This document shows, in pieces, positions 34,784-44,031 of a DNA stretch of 64,000 bases. The notes under the pieces were generated by a model. That model was not told the origin of the DNA. It worked only from the letters and a program-made list of their open reading frames with translations, and searched no databases. Numbering within the stretch: the first letter of the stretch is position 1; each line of letters opens with the position of its first letter. The stretch is from Dermatophilaceae bacterium Sec6.4 (GTDB lineage: Bacteria > Actinomycetota > Actinomycetes > Actinomycetales > Dermatophilaceae): NCBI GenBank assembly GCA_039636865.1, contig CP144172.1:186001-250000 (forward strand). Reading direction: 5' to 3'. The position numbers were made by a program, and so were the translations under genes.

Positions 34784-37700
34784 TGGCCAAGCCGTTCAAC
34801 CCGCGCCTGTTGCGTCAGGTGCCGCAAGCACGGCGTCCCGTGGCGGCGCTCGGCGCACTCGGGGTGCTCAGCGGCGTTGTCGCAATCTCCCAGGCGATCG
34901 CCGTCGCGCACTTCGTGGTGGCGCTCGTCGAGCGACGCTCACTCACCGGATGGGCGATTACCGTGTTGGTGCTGCTCACCCTGCGTGGGCTGTTGTCCGC
35001 GGCGAGCGAGGTCACCGCCGCGTGGGCAGGCACGCGGGTGGCGGGGCTGCTGCGCCGCCGGGTGCTGACCGCCTGGTTGAGCCGTCCGATCGATCAGTCT
35101 CCCTCCGCGACAACGATGCTGACACGGTCGACCCAGGGCGCCGACAGCGTTGAGCCGTATGTCGCGCGCTACCTCCCGGCCCTGGTCAGCGCTGCTGTCG
35201 TGCCGCCGATGGCGCTGGTGGCGATGATCTGGACCGACTGGGTGACGGCGTTGATCGTGGTGCTCACCGTGCCACTGCTGCCGTTCTTCGCAGCGCTGAT
35301 CGGAATGCACACCCGTGACGAGACCAACGACCGCTGGGCCGAATCACATCGCCTTGCAGGGCATTTCATCGACGTCATGCGCGGCCTGCCGACGCTGGTC
35401 AACTACCAGCGGGCCGACGCCCAGGTCGGCGTCGTGGCGGACGTTGGCGACCGGCACCGGCGCGCAACCGTCCGCACGCTGCGTACCGCGTTCCTCAGCT
35501 CCGCCGCGCTGGAGCTGCTCGCGACCATCTCGGTCGCGATCGTGGCGGTCTTCGTCGGTCTACGACTGACCTACGGCACGATCTCGCTCACCGTAGCGCT
35601 GACCGCGATCCTGCTTGCGCCAGAGGCGTACTGGCCGATCCGGCGAGTCGGTCAGGAGTTCCACTCCGCCGCCGACGGCGTCGAAGCCATCGACAACCTG
35701 CTGGATGAGTCGGCATCGATGCCGACTTCCGACGCGTCCATGACCGCCTGCTGCGCTGTGATCGACCTCAGCTATACCTACCCCGGCACTGCCTCATCGG
35801 TACTGCGCAACGTCACCTTCGCGCTGCCCACCCGTGGCATCACCGCGATCACCGGTCCGTCCGGATGTGGCAAGACCACCCTGTTGGAGTTGCTGGCCGG
35901 GCAGCGCACGCCGACTGCAGGAGACGTGTCCGTACCTTCGTCACATCTAGTCACTCAACGTCCTTTTGTCACACCTGGATCATTGCGCGAAAACCTCGGC
36001 ACGGCAGCTCTGCCCGACGGCATCGATTGGCTACCGCAACCGCTGCACGACCTGCCCGACGGCCTTGACACCCGCCTCGGCGACGACGGCTACGGTCTGT
36101 CCGCCGGCCAGCGCGCTCTCCTCGCGCTGACCCGAGCGCAACTGTCCGACGCGCCGCTGACTTTGCTCGACGAGCCCACTGCGCACCTCGACGCCGACTC
36201 GGCACGCAACGTATACGCGATGATCCGCGAGTTGGGCGCAGACCGCGCCGTCGTGTTGGTCACTCACGACCCCGACTTGATGGCGATCGCCGACCAGCGC
36301 GTCGACCTGCCCCACCACGACGCCGATTTCCCTGCCCATCGAAAGGTAGCGGAACCGTCGAAAGTGAGCGTTATATCCACGCCGCTCACCGATATGCCTA
36401 CCTCTCGATGGAAGAAACGCGGGCTGCTTCGGCCTGCTCCCGGCGTGCTGCGCGCGTCGTTCATCGGTGGCCTCGCCGCCACGTGCGGTGTTGCGCTGAC
36501 CGCGACCTCCGGCTGGTTGATCGTGCAGGCCAGCACCCGCCCGGTCGTTCTCACCCTGCTGACCTCGATCGTGGCCGTACGCGCGTTCGGCATCGGACGG
36601 CCGATCTTCCGGTATGTCGAGCGAATCCGCTCGCATGATGCCGCGCTGCACATGCTCGCCCGGCGTCGCACCGACCTGTTCGCCACCCTCATCCCGCTCA
36701 CTCCGGCACGCCTGGGCCGACGTCGCCGCGCTGACCTGCTCGGCGCCGTCGTACGCGATATCGACGACGAGGTCGACGTCCAGGTGCGCGCCATCGTGCC
36801 GCTGCTCGCCGCCACCATGACGTGCGCGATCGCCACCATCGCGGCAGCTGTGCTCTATCCACCGGCCGCGCTGATCGTCCTCGCGATCGCCACGATCGCC
36901 GGCCTGATCGGCGCGCTCGACTGGGCGCTGGAGCGCTCCGGCCAGCATGAGAGCCTGCACGCCCGCGCCACCGTGGCCTACGGTGCCACGTCCATCAGCC
37001 TGAACAACTCCGGGCTGCAGGCAATCCGGGGCGGGGATGCCGAGCTGAGGCGCCTCGACATCGCACATCTCGCGTTGGAACGCGCGGTACGACACCAGGC
37101 ACGCGGGCGCGCCGCCGGGCTGGCCTTGAGCTTCCTGCTCACTGCCGCCGCCGCGATCGGCATGGCGGTACTGCTGCGTGCACCGCTCGCCGATGGTGAC
37201 ATCGCTGCACCCTTCGCGGCCCTGCTGGTGCTCGGACCGATCGCGCTGACCGACATCCTCGGATCGATCCCCGACGCGGTCGGGGCGCTGGCTCGGGGCC
37301 AGGCCGCCCGCCGGCGCCTCGACGTGATCACGGGACAGACACCCGCCGTGCACGACAACGGCCGCCAGATAGTCATCAGCACCCCGGCCGCCCTGGAGCT
37401 CTCCGGGATCACCGCATCGTGGACCGACGGGCCTCCCCAGATCAACGGCGTCGACCTGCGTGTCGAGCCTGGCGAACATCTCGCGATCACCGGCCCCAAC
37501 GGCGTCGGCAAGTCGACCGTGCTGGCCGTACTGGCCCGCCACCTCGACCCGTCCGACGGGCGGTATGAGGTGGGGGGTCGCGACGCGCTCGGCTACTCCC
37601 CGGAGGCCGTACGCCGACACATCGCCGTAGTGGATGACGAACCGCACCTCTTCGCGGGGTCAGTGCGCGCCAACCTGCTGCTCGCACAACCCGACGCGAC

Positions 37701-38079
37701 CGATACCCAGGTCGCGACCGCGCTGGTGGATGCCGGGCTCGGTCGGTGGCTGGCCGGCCTACCGGACGGGCTCGACACATCGCTCGGGTCGGACGCGCGC
37801 GGAGTATCGGGCGGTGAGCGCACCCGCATCGCGATAGCCCGTGCAGTGCTCGCCGAGCGCAGAGTCATACTTCTGGACGAACCCGTGGCTCACCTCGATC
37901 ACCCGACCGCCGCAGCCGTCATGCGCGATCTGCACGCTGCGACGCGTGATGCGGCCGTGATTGTGGTCAGCCATCAGCAGATCGGCACTCAGGGATGCGA
38001 CCGGGTGATCGAGCTGCAACAGATCACGACGGAGAGGGATGAATCGAATGCCTGCGAACGGCCGAGCCGAGCTCGGTGA
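34783..38079 (+). CDS. cydDC: Fused CydDC ABC exporter for cytochrome bd assembly
   Basis: 1098 residues: two complete ABC half-transporters in one chain. First half (about 1-540, CydD-like): six helices, Walker A GPSGCGKTT, signature LSAGQRALL, Walker B LTLLDEPTAHLD. Second half (CydC-like): six helices from LLRPAPGVLRASFIGGL, Walker A GPNGVGKST, signature VSGGERTRI, Walker B VILLDEPVAHLD. CydDC exports reductants such as glutathione or cysteine, or binds haem, and is needed to assemble cytochrome bd. Fusion is known in some actinobacteria. The last 32 bases overlap blaI. Confidence 0.95.
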   Translation: MAKPFNPRLLRQVPQARRPVAALGALGVLSGVVAISQAIAVAHFVVALVERRSLTGWAITVLVLLTLRGLLSAASEVTAAWAGTRVAGLLRRRVLTAWLSRPIDQSPSATTMLTRSTQGADSVEPYVARYLPALVSAAVVPPMALVAMIWTDWVTALIVVLTVPLLPFFAALIGMHTRDETNDRWAESHRLAGHFIDVMRGLPTLVNYQRADAQVGVVADVGDRHRRATVRTLRTAFLSSAALELLATISVAIVAVFVGLRLTYGTISLTVALTAILLAPEAYWPIRRVGQEFHSAADGVEAIDNLLDESASMPTSDASMTACCAVIDLSYTYPGTASSVLRNVTFALPTRGITAITGPSGCGKTTLLELLAGQRTPTAGDVSVPSSHLVTQRPFVTPGSLRENLGTAALPDGIDWLPQPLHDLPDGLDTRLGDDGYGLSAGQRALLALTRAQLSDAPLTLLDEPTAHLDADSARNVYAMIRELGADRAVVLVTHDPDLMAIADQRVDLPHHDADFPAHRKVAEPSKVSVISTPLTDMPTSRWKKRGLLRPAPGVLRASFIGGLAATCGVALTATSGWLIVQASTRPVVLTLLTSIVAVRAFGIGRPIFRYVERIRSHDAALHMLARRRTDLFATLIPLTPARLGRRRRADLLGAVVRDIDDEVDVQVRAIVPLLAATMTCAIATIAAAVLYPPAALIVLAIATIAGLIGALDWALERSGQHESLHARATVAYGATSISLNNSGLQAIRGGDAELRRLDIAHLALERAVRHQARGRAAGLALSFLLTAAAAIGMAVLLRAPLADGDIAAPFAALLVLGPIALTDILGSIPDAVGALARGQAARRRLDVITGQTPAVHDNGRQIVISTPAALELSGITASWTDGPPQINGVDLRVEPGEHLAITGPNGVGKSTVLAVLARHLDPSDGRYEVGGRDALGYSPEAVRRHIAVVDDEPHLFAGSVRANLLLAQPDATDTQVATALVDAGLGRWLAGLPDGLDTSLGSDARGVSGGERTRIAIARAVLAERRVILLDEPVAHLDHPTAAAVMRDLHAATRDAAVIVVSHQQIGTQGCDRVIELQQITTERDESNACERPSRAR

Positions 38080-38440
38080 GCTGGAGAGTGCCGTCATGGC
38101 GTGCCTCTGGGCAGCGCCGTCCGACGCGCCGGTCTCCGTGCGCGATGTACACGAATCGCTCCTCGCCGAGCGCGGATCCGCGTACACCACCATCATGACG
38201 GTGCTCGACCGCCTGACCAAGAAAGGGCTCGCGAGCCGGGTGCTCGACGGGCGCGCCTGGCGGTACGCCGCGACGTCCACCCGCGAAGAGCTCACCGCCC
38301 GCGCGTTGCACCAGACGCTGTCGCCGCTGGATGGCGGCGAGCGCCAGGCCACGTTCGCGCATTTCCTGGACGACGCCTCGGCCACCGACCTCACCGCGCT
38401 ACGCGCCGCCCTGGCGGAGTTGGAAGCCAAGGAGGGCTGA
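38048..38440 (+). CDS. BlaI/MecI/CopY family transcriptional repressor
   Basis: 130 residues from the ATG at 38048, which stands nine bases after GGAGAGGG; the ATG at 38039 abuts that site. Winged-helix domain of the penicillinase-repressor family: LGELESAVMACLW, VSVRDVHESLLAERGSAYTTIMTVLDRLTKKGLASRVLDGRAWRY (shown in family order), then a C-terminal dimerisation segment. Such repressors are inactivated by BlaR1-type M56 metallopeptidases, and one is encoded 1.1 kb away on the other strand. It overlaps cydDC, so it is expressed with the cyd genes and probably binds the dyad before cydA. Confidence 0.9.
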   Translation: MPANGRAELGELESAVMACLWAAPSDAPVSVRDVHESLLAERGSAYTTIMTVLDRLTKKGLASRVLDGRAWRYAATSTREELTARALHQTLSPLDGGERQATFAHFLDDASATDLTALRAALAELEAKEG

Positions 38441-38446
38441 CTGCAC

Positions 38447-38520
38447 CATCGAGCGGCTGGGTCCGAGCGCGAGCGGCGGCGGTATTTCGCCGCCGCTCGG
38501 GACGTATCGCCGCCGCTCGG
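38447..38520. repeat. Nested palindromic repeat, TCGAGCGGC family, long form (copy A)
   Basis: Starts CATCGAGCGGC (38447-38457). A perfect 12-bp stem CGAGCGGCGGCG (38470-38481) / CGCCGCCGCTCG (38488-38499) follows, and CGCCGCCGCTCG occurs again at 38508-38519, allowing an alternative fold. It fills the gap between convergent blaI and hydrolase stops and is laid out like the element at 45004. Confidence 0.75.
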
Positions 38521-38522
38521 TG

Positions 38523-39470
38523 CTAGTCGCTGAAGATGTCGGCGGGGGCTACGAAGGCCCTTACTTCTTCGCCGACCACCCGGTGCCGCCACAGGGTCAG
38601 GTGATCCGCGCCCTCCACCGGCACCAGCCGGGCACCAGGGACACGACGAGCGACCAGCTGGGCCTGCTCGAACGGTACGTCGGTGTCCGCGGTCCCATGG
38701 ATGACCAACGTCGGCGCGCTGATCTGCTCGAACGGGTAGTCCGGGACGTCTTCGAAAAGTGCCATATCGACCTCGTAACCAGCTTGCCGCAGGTCGAACC
38801 GAGCCGAGGAGGAGATCACGGCACGGGTCGCATCGGTAGCAGGCGCCACCAAAAGGTAGGCGGCGATGACGCCGTCGTGCTGCGACATCTTCTCTCCGAA
38901 CCACTTGCCGACCCGCTCGGTGGGCCGCAGCGCGGCGTACATCTCCCGCTCGGTGAAGGTCGCCACCAACGCTTCCAGCAGGACCAACCGGGCGCACCGA
39001 GCCGGATGCCGTAACGCGAACTGGATCCCGACCGGCCCGCCGCCGGACACGGCCACGATGATCGCCTCTGCGGCGCCGATCGCATCCAACACCTGCGCGT
39101 ACAGATCGGCCTGCGCCTCCGGCGTCGGACCCGAGGTCAGCGGCGTGCGTAGGTAACCCGGCCTCGACACCGACACGACTCGGTAGGCCTGCAACTGCAA
39201 CCCTGCAGCCATCACCCGTGCCTGGTCGTAACCGCCGGGCGTGCCATGCACAACGAGCACGACGGGTGTCTCCTCGGCGCGTACCCGGGTCTGTAGCGGA
39301 CCGGAGTCACACACTTCGACAATCCCGCAGGCCAACTCCAACAGCTGCGAACCTGCTTCGAGTCGCCGACCGCTGGCCGCCCGCCAACGGCGCAGTCCCA
39401 CCGTTGCACCAGCCGCTGCAGCAGAAACAACCCCGCCACTGGCCGCCGCAATGTAGTTGCGCCCGATCAT
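38523..39470 (-). CDS. Alpha/beta hydrolase, N-terminally membrane-anchored or exported
   Basis: 315 residues. An Ala/Gly-rich hydrophobic N-terminus (about 5-25) could be a membrane anchor. The hydrolase core has VVLVVHGTPGGYDQ (oxyanion HGTPGG), the nucleophile elbow AVSGGGPVG (Gly at the position after Ser is doubled), the acid near HGTADTDVPFEQ and the final His in EGADHLTLW. It belongs to the broad alpha/beta hydrolase 1 family; substrate unknown. It lies 46 bases after the M56 peptidase gene, so it is likely cotranscribed with it. Confidence 0.82.
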   Translation of the reverse strand: MIGRNYIAAASGGVVSAAAAGATVGLRRWRAASGRRLEAGSQLLELACGIVEVCDSGPLQTRVRAEETPVVLVVHGTPGGYDQARVMAAGLQLQAYRVVSVSRPGYLRTPLTSGPTPEAQADLYAQVLDAIGAAEAIIVAVSGGGPVGIQFALRHPARCARLVLLEALVATFTEREMYAALRPTERVGKWFGEKMSQHDGVIAAYLLVAPATDATRAVISSSARFDLRQAGYEVDMALFEDVPDYPFEQISAPTLVIHGTADTDVPFEQAQLVARRVPGARLVPVEGADHLTLWRHRVVGEEVRAFVAPADIFSD

Positions 39471-39516
39471 CGTGCTCCCTCACCTCTTGCATCCACAGCA
39501 TCCACCTGCATGTCGC

Positions 39517-40392
39517 TCACTTCCACACCGTCATCGCCGCCAATACCAACGGCGCCATGAGTGCGGCCACTCCTAGCGACCCGGCCAGACCGGCGAGCAG
39601 TGGCCGACCATGAGCGGCGGTCAATTCTTGCAGGCGGATCTGTGCGAACTCTGCGTGCCCGAGCGTGCCACTGGGGTGTTCAGCACGCGCCAGCGCCACC
39701 AGGGCACGCGCGACCGGCACCCGGCCGACCTCGCGCGCAGCGGTGCGATCGGCCAGCAACTCGATCAGCAACGTCACGGTCTCCAGTGCGCGGTCACTGC
39801 GTAACCGGGAGGGCACGGCGGTGTGCCATACCGTGAAGAACTCCAACACAAGATCGTGGCGCTGTCGTAGATGCGTCACCTCGTGCGCGAGGACGGCCTG
39901 CAGCTCGTGCGGTGCGAGGGCGGCCACGGTGCCGCTGGTCAGCACCACCCGGTGCGAAAGCCCCGGCACGCAGTAGGCCGTCGCGGTGGGGTGATCGAGC
40001 ACCCGCACGTCGCCGTCCAGTTGCCCGGCGTCGCCGAGCAGGTCGACCAGTTCGCGGTGCTCGCGCCGCACCCTGCGCAACCTGCGCCCCACGATGTGCG
40101 CCCGGGTGAGCAGCCGCACGATGAGCAGTCCCGAGATGAATGCGGCGAGTACCGCGAGCACGACGTGGTCAGCAGGTGACGGCAGACCCCTCGGCCTGCC
40201 GATGAAGGTCAGGATCGCCAGCGGAGCCAGCGCCAGGCAGGCGATCACCGCGCCGAGTGAGATGCACTGCCACAACCAGAGCGCCGGTCCGGGCACCGCG
40301 CGCAGTGCGACCCACCGCGGCAACAGCCGTGGCGCAGGCCAGGCAAAGGCGATCGCCAGCGCAATCAGGCCGAACAGGTACACACACACCAT
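39517..40392 (-). CDS. M56-family (BlaR1-like) integral membrane metallopeptidase
   Basis: 291 residues, with about four or five membrane helices. The zinc site is HEVTH in AVLAHEVTHLRQRHD, with the third ligand probably in LLIELLADRTAAREV (E-x-x-A-D). BlaR1 and MecR1 proteins use this domain to cleave BlaI/MecI repressors, but the external penicillin-binding sensor domain is absent here. Many actinobacterial BlaI loci have such short M56 partners. The nearby BlaI homologue is the obvious substrate candidate. Confidence 0.88.
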   Translation of the reverse strand: MVCVYLFGLIALAIAFAWPAPRLLPRWVALRAVPGPALWLWQCISLGAVIACLALAPLAILTFIGRPRGLPSPADHVVLAVLAAFISGLLIVRLLTRAHIVGRRLRRVRREHRELVDLLGDAGQLDGDVRVLDHPTATAYCVPGLSHRVVLTSGTVAALAPHELQAVLAHEVTHLRQRHDLVLEFFTVWHTAVPSRLRSDRALETVTLLIELLADRTAAREVGRVPVARALVALARAEHPSGTLGHAEFAQIRLQELTAAHGRPLLAGLAGSLGVAALMAPLVLAAMTVWK

Positions 40393-40461
40393 CCTCCCGC
40401 GCGCTCAGCCACCCGGTTTCCCGCCACTGGACCGGCGAGTCGTCAACCCGTTTTCAGACCG

Positions 40462-41178
40462 CTACTGAACGGGCTCCACACGGATGATGCGGCGCGCTGA
40501 GCGCACGTCGGGCCCGAGCTCAGCCAGCAACTCGTCCGCAGCAGCCTCAGCCGCCTCGTCGCTCATCGGCTTCAAGATGTCGAGGATGAAGAGTGCGGAC
40601 GTGGTGTCCTCACTCAGTGCGGTACGACGACCCTGCCGCCAGTTCCAGCGGCGGCATGTCACGCCGGTGTCATCGCGCCAGATCACTTCACCTTTGTCGG
40701 GGTGCTCGATCATCTTCATGCCCCCGACGACGGTGTCGAAAGGCTCGTTGCCGGCCGACCGGACCAGTCGCGGCGACCCGTCGTACTGCTGCAGGTCCTC
40801 CCCACCGATCGGAATCTGATGGCGCACGCTGATCGAGTTGTAGATGTCAGTCAGGCGGTTGACGCGCGGCAACCCCTCCTCCACGCGTCGCAGCATTGCT
40901 TCGAGGCTGTGTCGGGTGCGCTGCGGCTTCACGCCGAAGCTGCGGTAGGCATCCCGCCAGGCCGCCACATGCGGCAGCTCTTCGATCGGGCAGTCGGTGA
41001 TCGCCTCGTCCGCTGCGGTCTCGGCCGCCAGGAGCAGCGCCTCGCTCGCGTCGTCGCTGGGCCCGGGGACGACGCCGTCCACCGCGAGCAGCAGCGCCCG
41101 ATAGTCCGGTCGCAACGCAAACACGGCGTCATCGACAACCGCACCCGCCAGAAACTGCTCCAAAGCGTCCTGCGTCAT
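40462..41178 (-). CDS. B3/B4 tRNA-binding domain protein
   Basis: 238 residues from the ATG at 41178, with GGAAGG nine bases upstream. The whole protein matches the stand-alone B3/B4 domain found as an editing module in phenylalanyl-tRNA synthetase beta chains: AWRDAYRSFGVKPQRTRHSLEAML, RVNRLTDIYNSISVRHQIPIGGED, and the C-terminal WNWRQGRRTALSEDT. Free-standing members are thought to clear mischarged tRNA or bind amino acids; that is inferred for this one. Single gene. Confidence 0.85.
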   Translation of the reverse strand: MTQDALEQFLAGAVVDDAVFALRPDYRALLLAVDGVVPGPSDDASEALLLAAETAADEAITDCPIEELPHVAAWRDAYRSFGVKPQRTRHSLEAMLRRVEEGLPRVNRLTDIYNSISVRHQIPIGGEDLQQYDGSPRLVRSAGNEPFDTVVGGMKMIEHPDKGEVIWRDDTGVTCRRWNWRQGRRTALSEDTTSALFILDILKPMSDEAAEAAADELLAELGPDVRSARRIIRVEPVQ

Positions 41179-41221
41179 CGATAAAACCTTCCGTTCGAGG
41201 GGACCCACGCGAAAAAATGTG

Positions 41222-41293
41222 CCGTCCGGGAGGAATCTGCGCACCGGACGCCCCCATTCTCGCCGATAGGAGACCGACCTTCCTCCCGGACGG
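41222..41293. repeat. Inverted repeat in the gap between the B3/B4 and MMPL genes
   Basis: CCGTCCGGGAGGAA (41222-41235) and TTCCTCCCGGACGG (41280-41293) are perfect 14-bp arms with a 44-base loop. The element lies just upstream of the B3/B4 gene and may be an operator or part of its leader. Confidence 0.5.
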
Positions 41294-41329
41294 GACGGAG
41301 CGAGTCGGCGAACCGGACACCAGACGCAC

Positions 41330-41370
41330 ACTGCCCCGATGCGCGACCAGTAGGAGCACATCGGGGCAGT
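41330..41370 (-). terminator. Terminator hairpin after the MMPL gene
   Basis: Perfect 12-bp arms ACTGCCCCGATG (41330-41341) and CATCGGGGCAGT (41359-41370) with a 17-base loop, 16 bases beyond the MMPL stop. Confidence 0.65.
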
Positions 41371-41385
41371 CAGCAGACAACGGAC

Positions 41386-43773
41386 TCAGGCGGAGGCGTT
41401 CTCCGGCTCCGCCAGATGCCCGGGCTGACGCTGGGCCTGCGGTGCGTCCCCTCCGGTGGCGTCCTCCGGCTCCGCCAGATGCGCAGGCTGACGCTGGGAG
41501 TGCGGTGCGCCCGCTCCGGTGAGCTTCTCACCCTCCACGTCGACCCTCGGCAGGATCTTGTCCAGCCACACCGGCATCCACCAGGCCTTCTCGCCGAGCA
41601 GATACATCAGGGCCGGTACGAGCGTCATACGCACAATGAACGCGTCGAAGAAGACCGCGATTGCGAGCGCGAACCCGATCGACTGGATGAACGCCGCGCC
41701 TTGCAGGATGAACGCCGCAAAGACCGAGATCATGATCGTCGCAGCAGCCGCGACGACACGACCGCCGTAACGGAATCCGTCGACGATGGCCTCCTGCGCG
41801 GACATCCCGTGCACGTGCGCTTCACGCATGCGGGTGACCAGGAAGACCTGATAGTCCATTGCCAGCCCGAAGACGATCCCGATCAGGATGATCGGCATGA
41901 AGCTGACCAGCGGGGCTCCCTCGACAAGCCCGAAGAGACCTTTCTGGAAGACCTCGACGGTCGCGCCGATCGTGGCGAGCACCGACAGCAGGAATCCGAG
42001 CGTCGCGATCAGCGGCACCAGAATCGACCGGAAGACGACCATCAGCACCAGGAACGCGAGCACCACGACAACCGCCAGGTAGAGCGGCAGCGCGTTGGTC
42101 AGTCGGTCGGACACATCGGTCTGGATGGCCACCACACCTGTCACACCGACCGTCGTCCCGGTCTGCTGCTGGATGCCGGCCTGCGTGTCACGCAGCGCGT
42201 GCAGCAGTGTCACCGTCGCGTCATCGTCGGCGCCGGATTTGGGTGTCACCAGAATCTGAGCACCGGTGCTGGCCTTGTTCACGCCGATGATCTGGGCGTT
42301 GAGCACATCGTTCTTGGTGGCTGCCCACTGCACGACCTTGCCGTATTCGGTCGTGCGCGCCTTCGCGTCGCCGTTGATCTTGGTGCCGTCCACCACGATC
42401 AGCAACGGAGCCGCGCGGCCGGGGCCGAACGCCTGTGCCTGCAGGTCCGCAGCCTTGCGCTGGGTGGTCGACTTGGCAGCGGTGGAGTCGCTGGGCAGCG
42501 CCAGGTGCAGGCCGGCTGCCGGCACGGCGATCACGCCCAACACGACGACGACCAGGGCGACAACGATCGCCGGCTTGCGACCGACGAGACCGGCCCATCG
42601 GGTGCCGTTGTTGACCGAGCGACCGTCGGCGTCTTCCTTGTCCTCACGCTTGCGGATGGCACCGCCGAACGCCTTGGACTTGAAGATGCCGAGGATCGCG
42701 GGCAGCAGCGTGAGGGCGACCAGTACAGCGAAGAACACGGTTCCGGCGGCGGCCAGACCCATTGCGGTCAGGAACGGGATGCGTACCACCGACAGTGCGA
42801 CCAGGGCGATGATCACGGTCAGCCCGGCAAACGTCACCGCGGTGCCGGCCTTGCCGACGGCCAACCCCATTGCATGCGCTCGATCGTCGGTATTCCGCAG
42901 CTCGGCGCGATAGCGGGACAGGATGAACAGCGTGTAGTCGATGCCGACCGCGAGACCGATCATCGTCGCGAGGATCGGTGTCGTCGTGCCGATCGTGAAG
43001 AAGGCGGTCGCCAACTGCACACCGATGGTGCCCATCGCAACACCGACGAACGCCGACACGATCGGCATGCCGGCCGCGACGAGCGAGCCGAAGGTGATGA
43101 TCAGCACCAGGGCGGCGAACGCCACGCCGATCAACTCACTGCTGCCACCGGGATCGACGGCGGCCTGCATGCCGGAGCCTTCGACCTCGGCGGTCAACCC
43201 GCTCTTGCGGGCCGTGGCGAGGTCGGCGAGCACTGCGTCCTGAGTGGCCGGTTTGACGTCCGCTACGGTCGCAACCTTGAACGCGAAGTTGATGGTGCCG
43301 ATCCGCGAATCCGGTGACAACGGCAGCAGTGTCTTGGCGTTACGGTCCGCGACGGCCTTCGGGGTGCCCTGTTTGGCGGCACCTTCGGTGGCCTGCTTGT
43401 ACTGCGCAGCCGACGCCTTGACCGGGTTGAGCAGCGTGGCGTCACCCGTCTGTGGGGCCTTCTCCAAATTCGCGATGAGCGCGTTGACCGCGTTCGTGTA
43501 CTTCGCCTCTTTGAGGGTGTGCCCCTTCGGCGCCGCAACCACGACCGTGACATCCGCAGAGTTCTCGGCGTTGCCGGTGCCAGGAAAGAGCTTCTGCTGC
43601 AACGACTGCGCCTGCAGCGACGGGATGCCCGGGATCGAGAAGGAGTCGACCAACGGCTTGCTGATCACCTGGGACAGTCCACCGAAACCGACCAGCACCA
43701 CCAACCAGCCGATGATGAAGTACGGCCACTTCCGGTATGCCGTGCTACCCAGTCGATACAGCGCGCTCGCCAT
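41386..43773 (-). CDS. MMPL family (RND superfamily) transporter
   Basis: 795 residues from the ATG at 43773 (AGAGGGA upstream). Two MMPL repeats: an N-terminal helix (WPYFIIGWLVVLVGFGGL), an extracellular domain, five or six helices (SSELIGVAFAALVLIITFGS; GLAVGIDYTLFILSRYR), then the same order again, ending with LAMDYQVFLVTRMRE and a further helix block. The two G-x-D-Y segments carry the proton-relay Asp residues. MMPL proteins export lipids or drugs by proton-motive force. The C-terminal tail has two copies of a QRQP-x-HLAEPE unit. A long palindrome covers the promoter. Confidence 0.92.
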   Translation of the reverse strand: MASALYRLGSTAYRKWPYFIIGWLVVLVGFGGLSQVISKPLVDSFSIPGIPSLQAQSLQQKLFPGTGNAENSADVTVVVAAPKGHTLKEAKYTNAVNALIANLEKAPQTGDATLLNPVKASAAQYKQATEGAAKQGTPKAVADRNAKTLLPLSPDSRIGTINFAFKVATVADVKPATQDAVLADLATARKSGLTAEVEGSGMQAAVDPGGSSELIGVAFAALVLIITFGSLVAAGMPIVSAFVGVAMGTIGVQLATAFFTIGTTTPILATMIGLAVGIDYTLFILSRYRAELRNTDDRAHAMGLAVGKAGTAVTFAGLTVIIALVALSVVRIPFLTAMGLAAAGTVFFAVLVALTLLPAILGIFKSKAFGGAIRKREDKEDADGRSVNNGTRWAGLVGRKPAIVVALVVVVLGVIAVPAAGLHLALPSDSTAAKSTTQRKAADLQAQAFGPGRAAPLLIVVDGTKINGDAKARTTEYGKVVQWAATKNDVLNAQIIGVNKASTGAQILVTPKSGADDDATVTLLHALRDTQAGIQQQTGTTVGVTGVVAIQTDVSDRLTNALPLYLAVVVVLAFLVLMVVFRSILVPLIATLGFLLSVLATIGATVEVFQKGLFGLVEGAPLVSFMPIILIGIVFGLAMDYQVFLVTRMREAHVHGMSAQEAIVDGFRYGGRVVAAAATIMISVFAAFILQGAAFIQSIGFALAIAVFFDAFIVRMTLVPALMYLLGEKAWWMPVWLDKILPRVDVEGEKLTGAGAPHSQRQPAHLAEPEDATGGDAPQAQRQPGHLAEPENASA
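41396..41521. repeat. Two tandem 63-nt repeats in the MMPL C-terminus
   Basis: Copies 41396-41458 and 41459-41521 differ at a handful of positions and are in frame. Each encodes a 21-residue unit containing QRQPxHLAEPE at the cytoplasmic tail end. Confidence 0.85.
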
Positions 43774-43883
43774 GAGGTCCCTCTCGCAGAAAAAAAGTGG
43801 TGCAGAGCCTCGCAACGACTCAGCGACAGCCACCACCATGATGAACGTCCTCGCGTCTGGAATCCACTCGGTACAGGGGTAGT

Positions 43884-43911
43884 GCTTGTGATAGTGAACA
43901 CTTTCACAAGC
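43884..43911. promoter_or_regulatory. 28-nt near-perfect palindrome upstream of the MMPL gene
   Basis: GCTTGTGATAGTG (43884-43896) and CACTTTCACAAGC (43899-43911) flank AA; 12 of 13 positions are complementary. Size and form are typical of a TetR-family operator. On the minus strand CACTAT could be the -10, with TTCGAA 17 bases upstream. No regulator gene is adjacent. Confidence 0.65.
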
Positions 43912-44031
43912 AGTTCGAACGGCGCGTCGAGCATTCGACGTCGTGAGCTGGTCGCGTATCGGGGCGACACTGGTGGCAATCACCGCAGTAATTGCGCACG
44001 ATAGAGCCAGAAACCGATCCCAGGAGGTCCG

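Noticed and set aside
36031..37647. 538-codon open frame on the minus strand
   Set aside because: It is antisense to the fused cydDC gene, has no family motif and shows the composition of a reversed high-GC coding strand.
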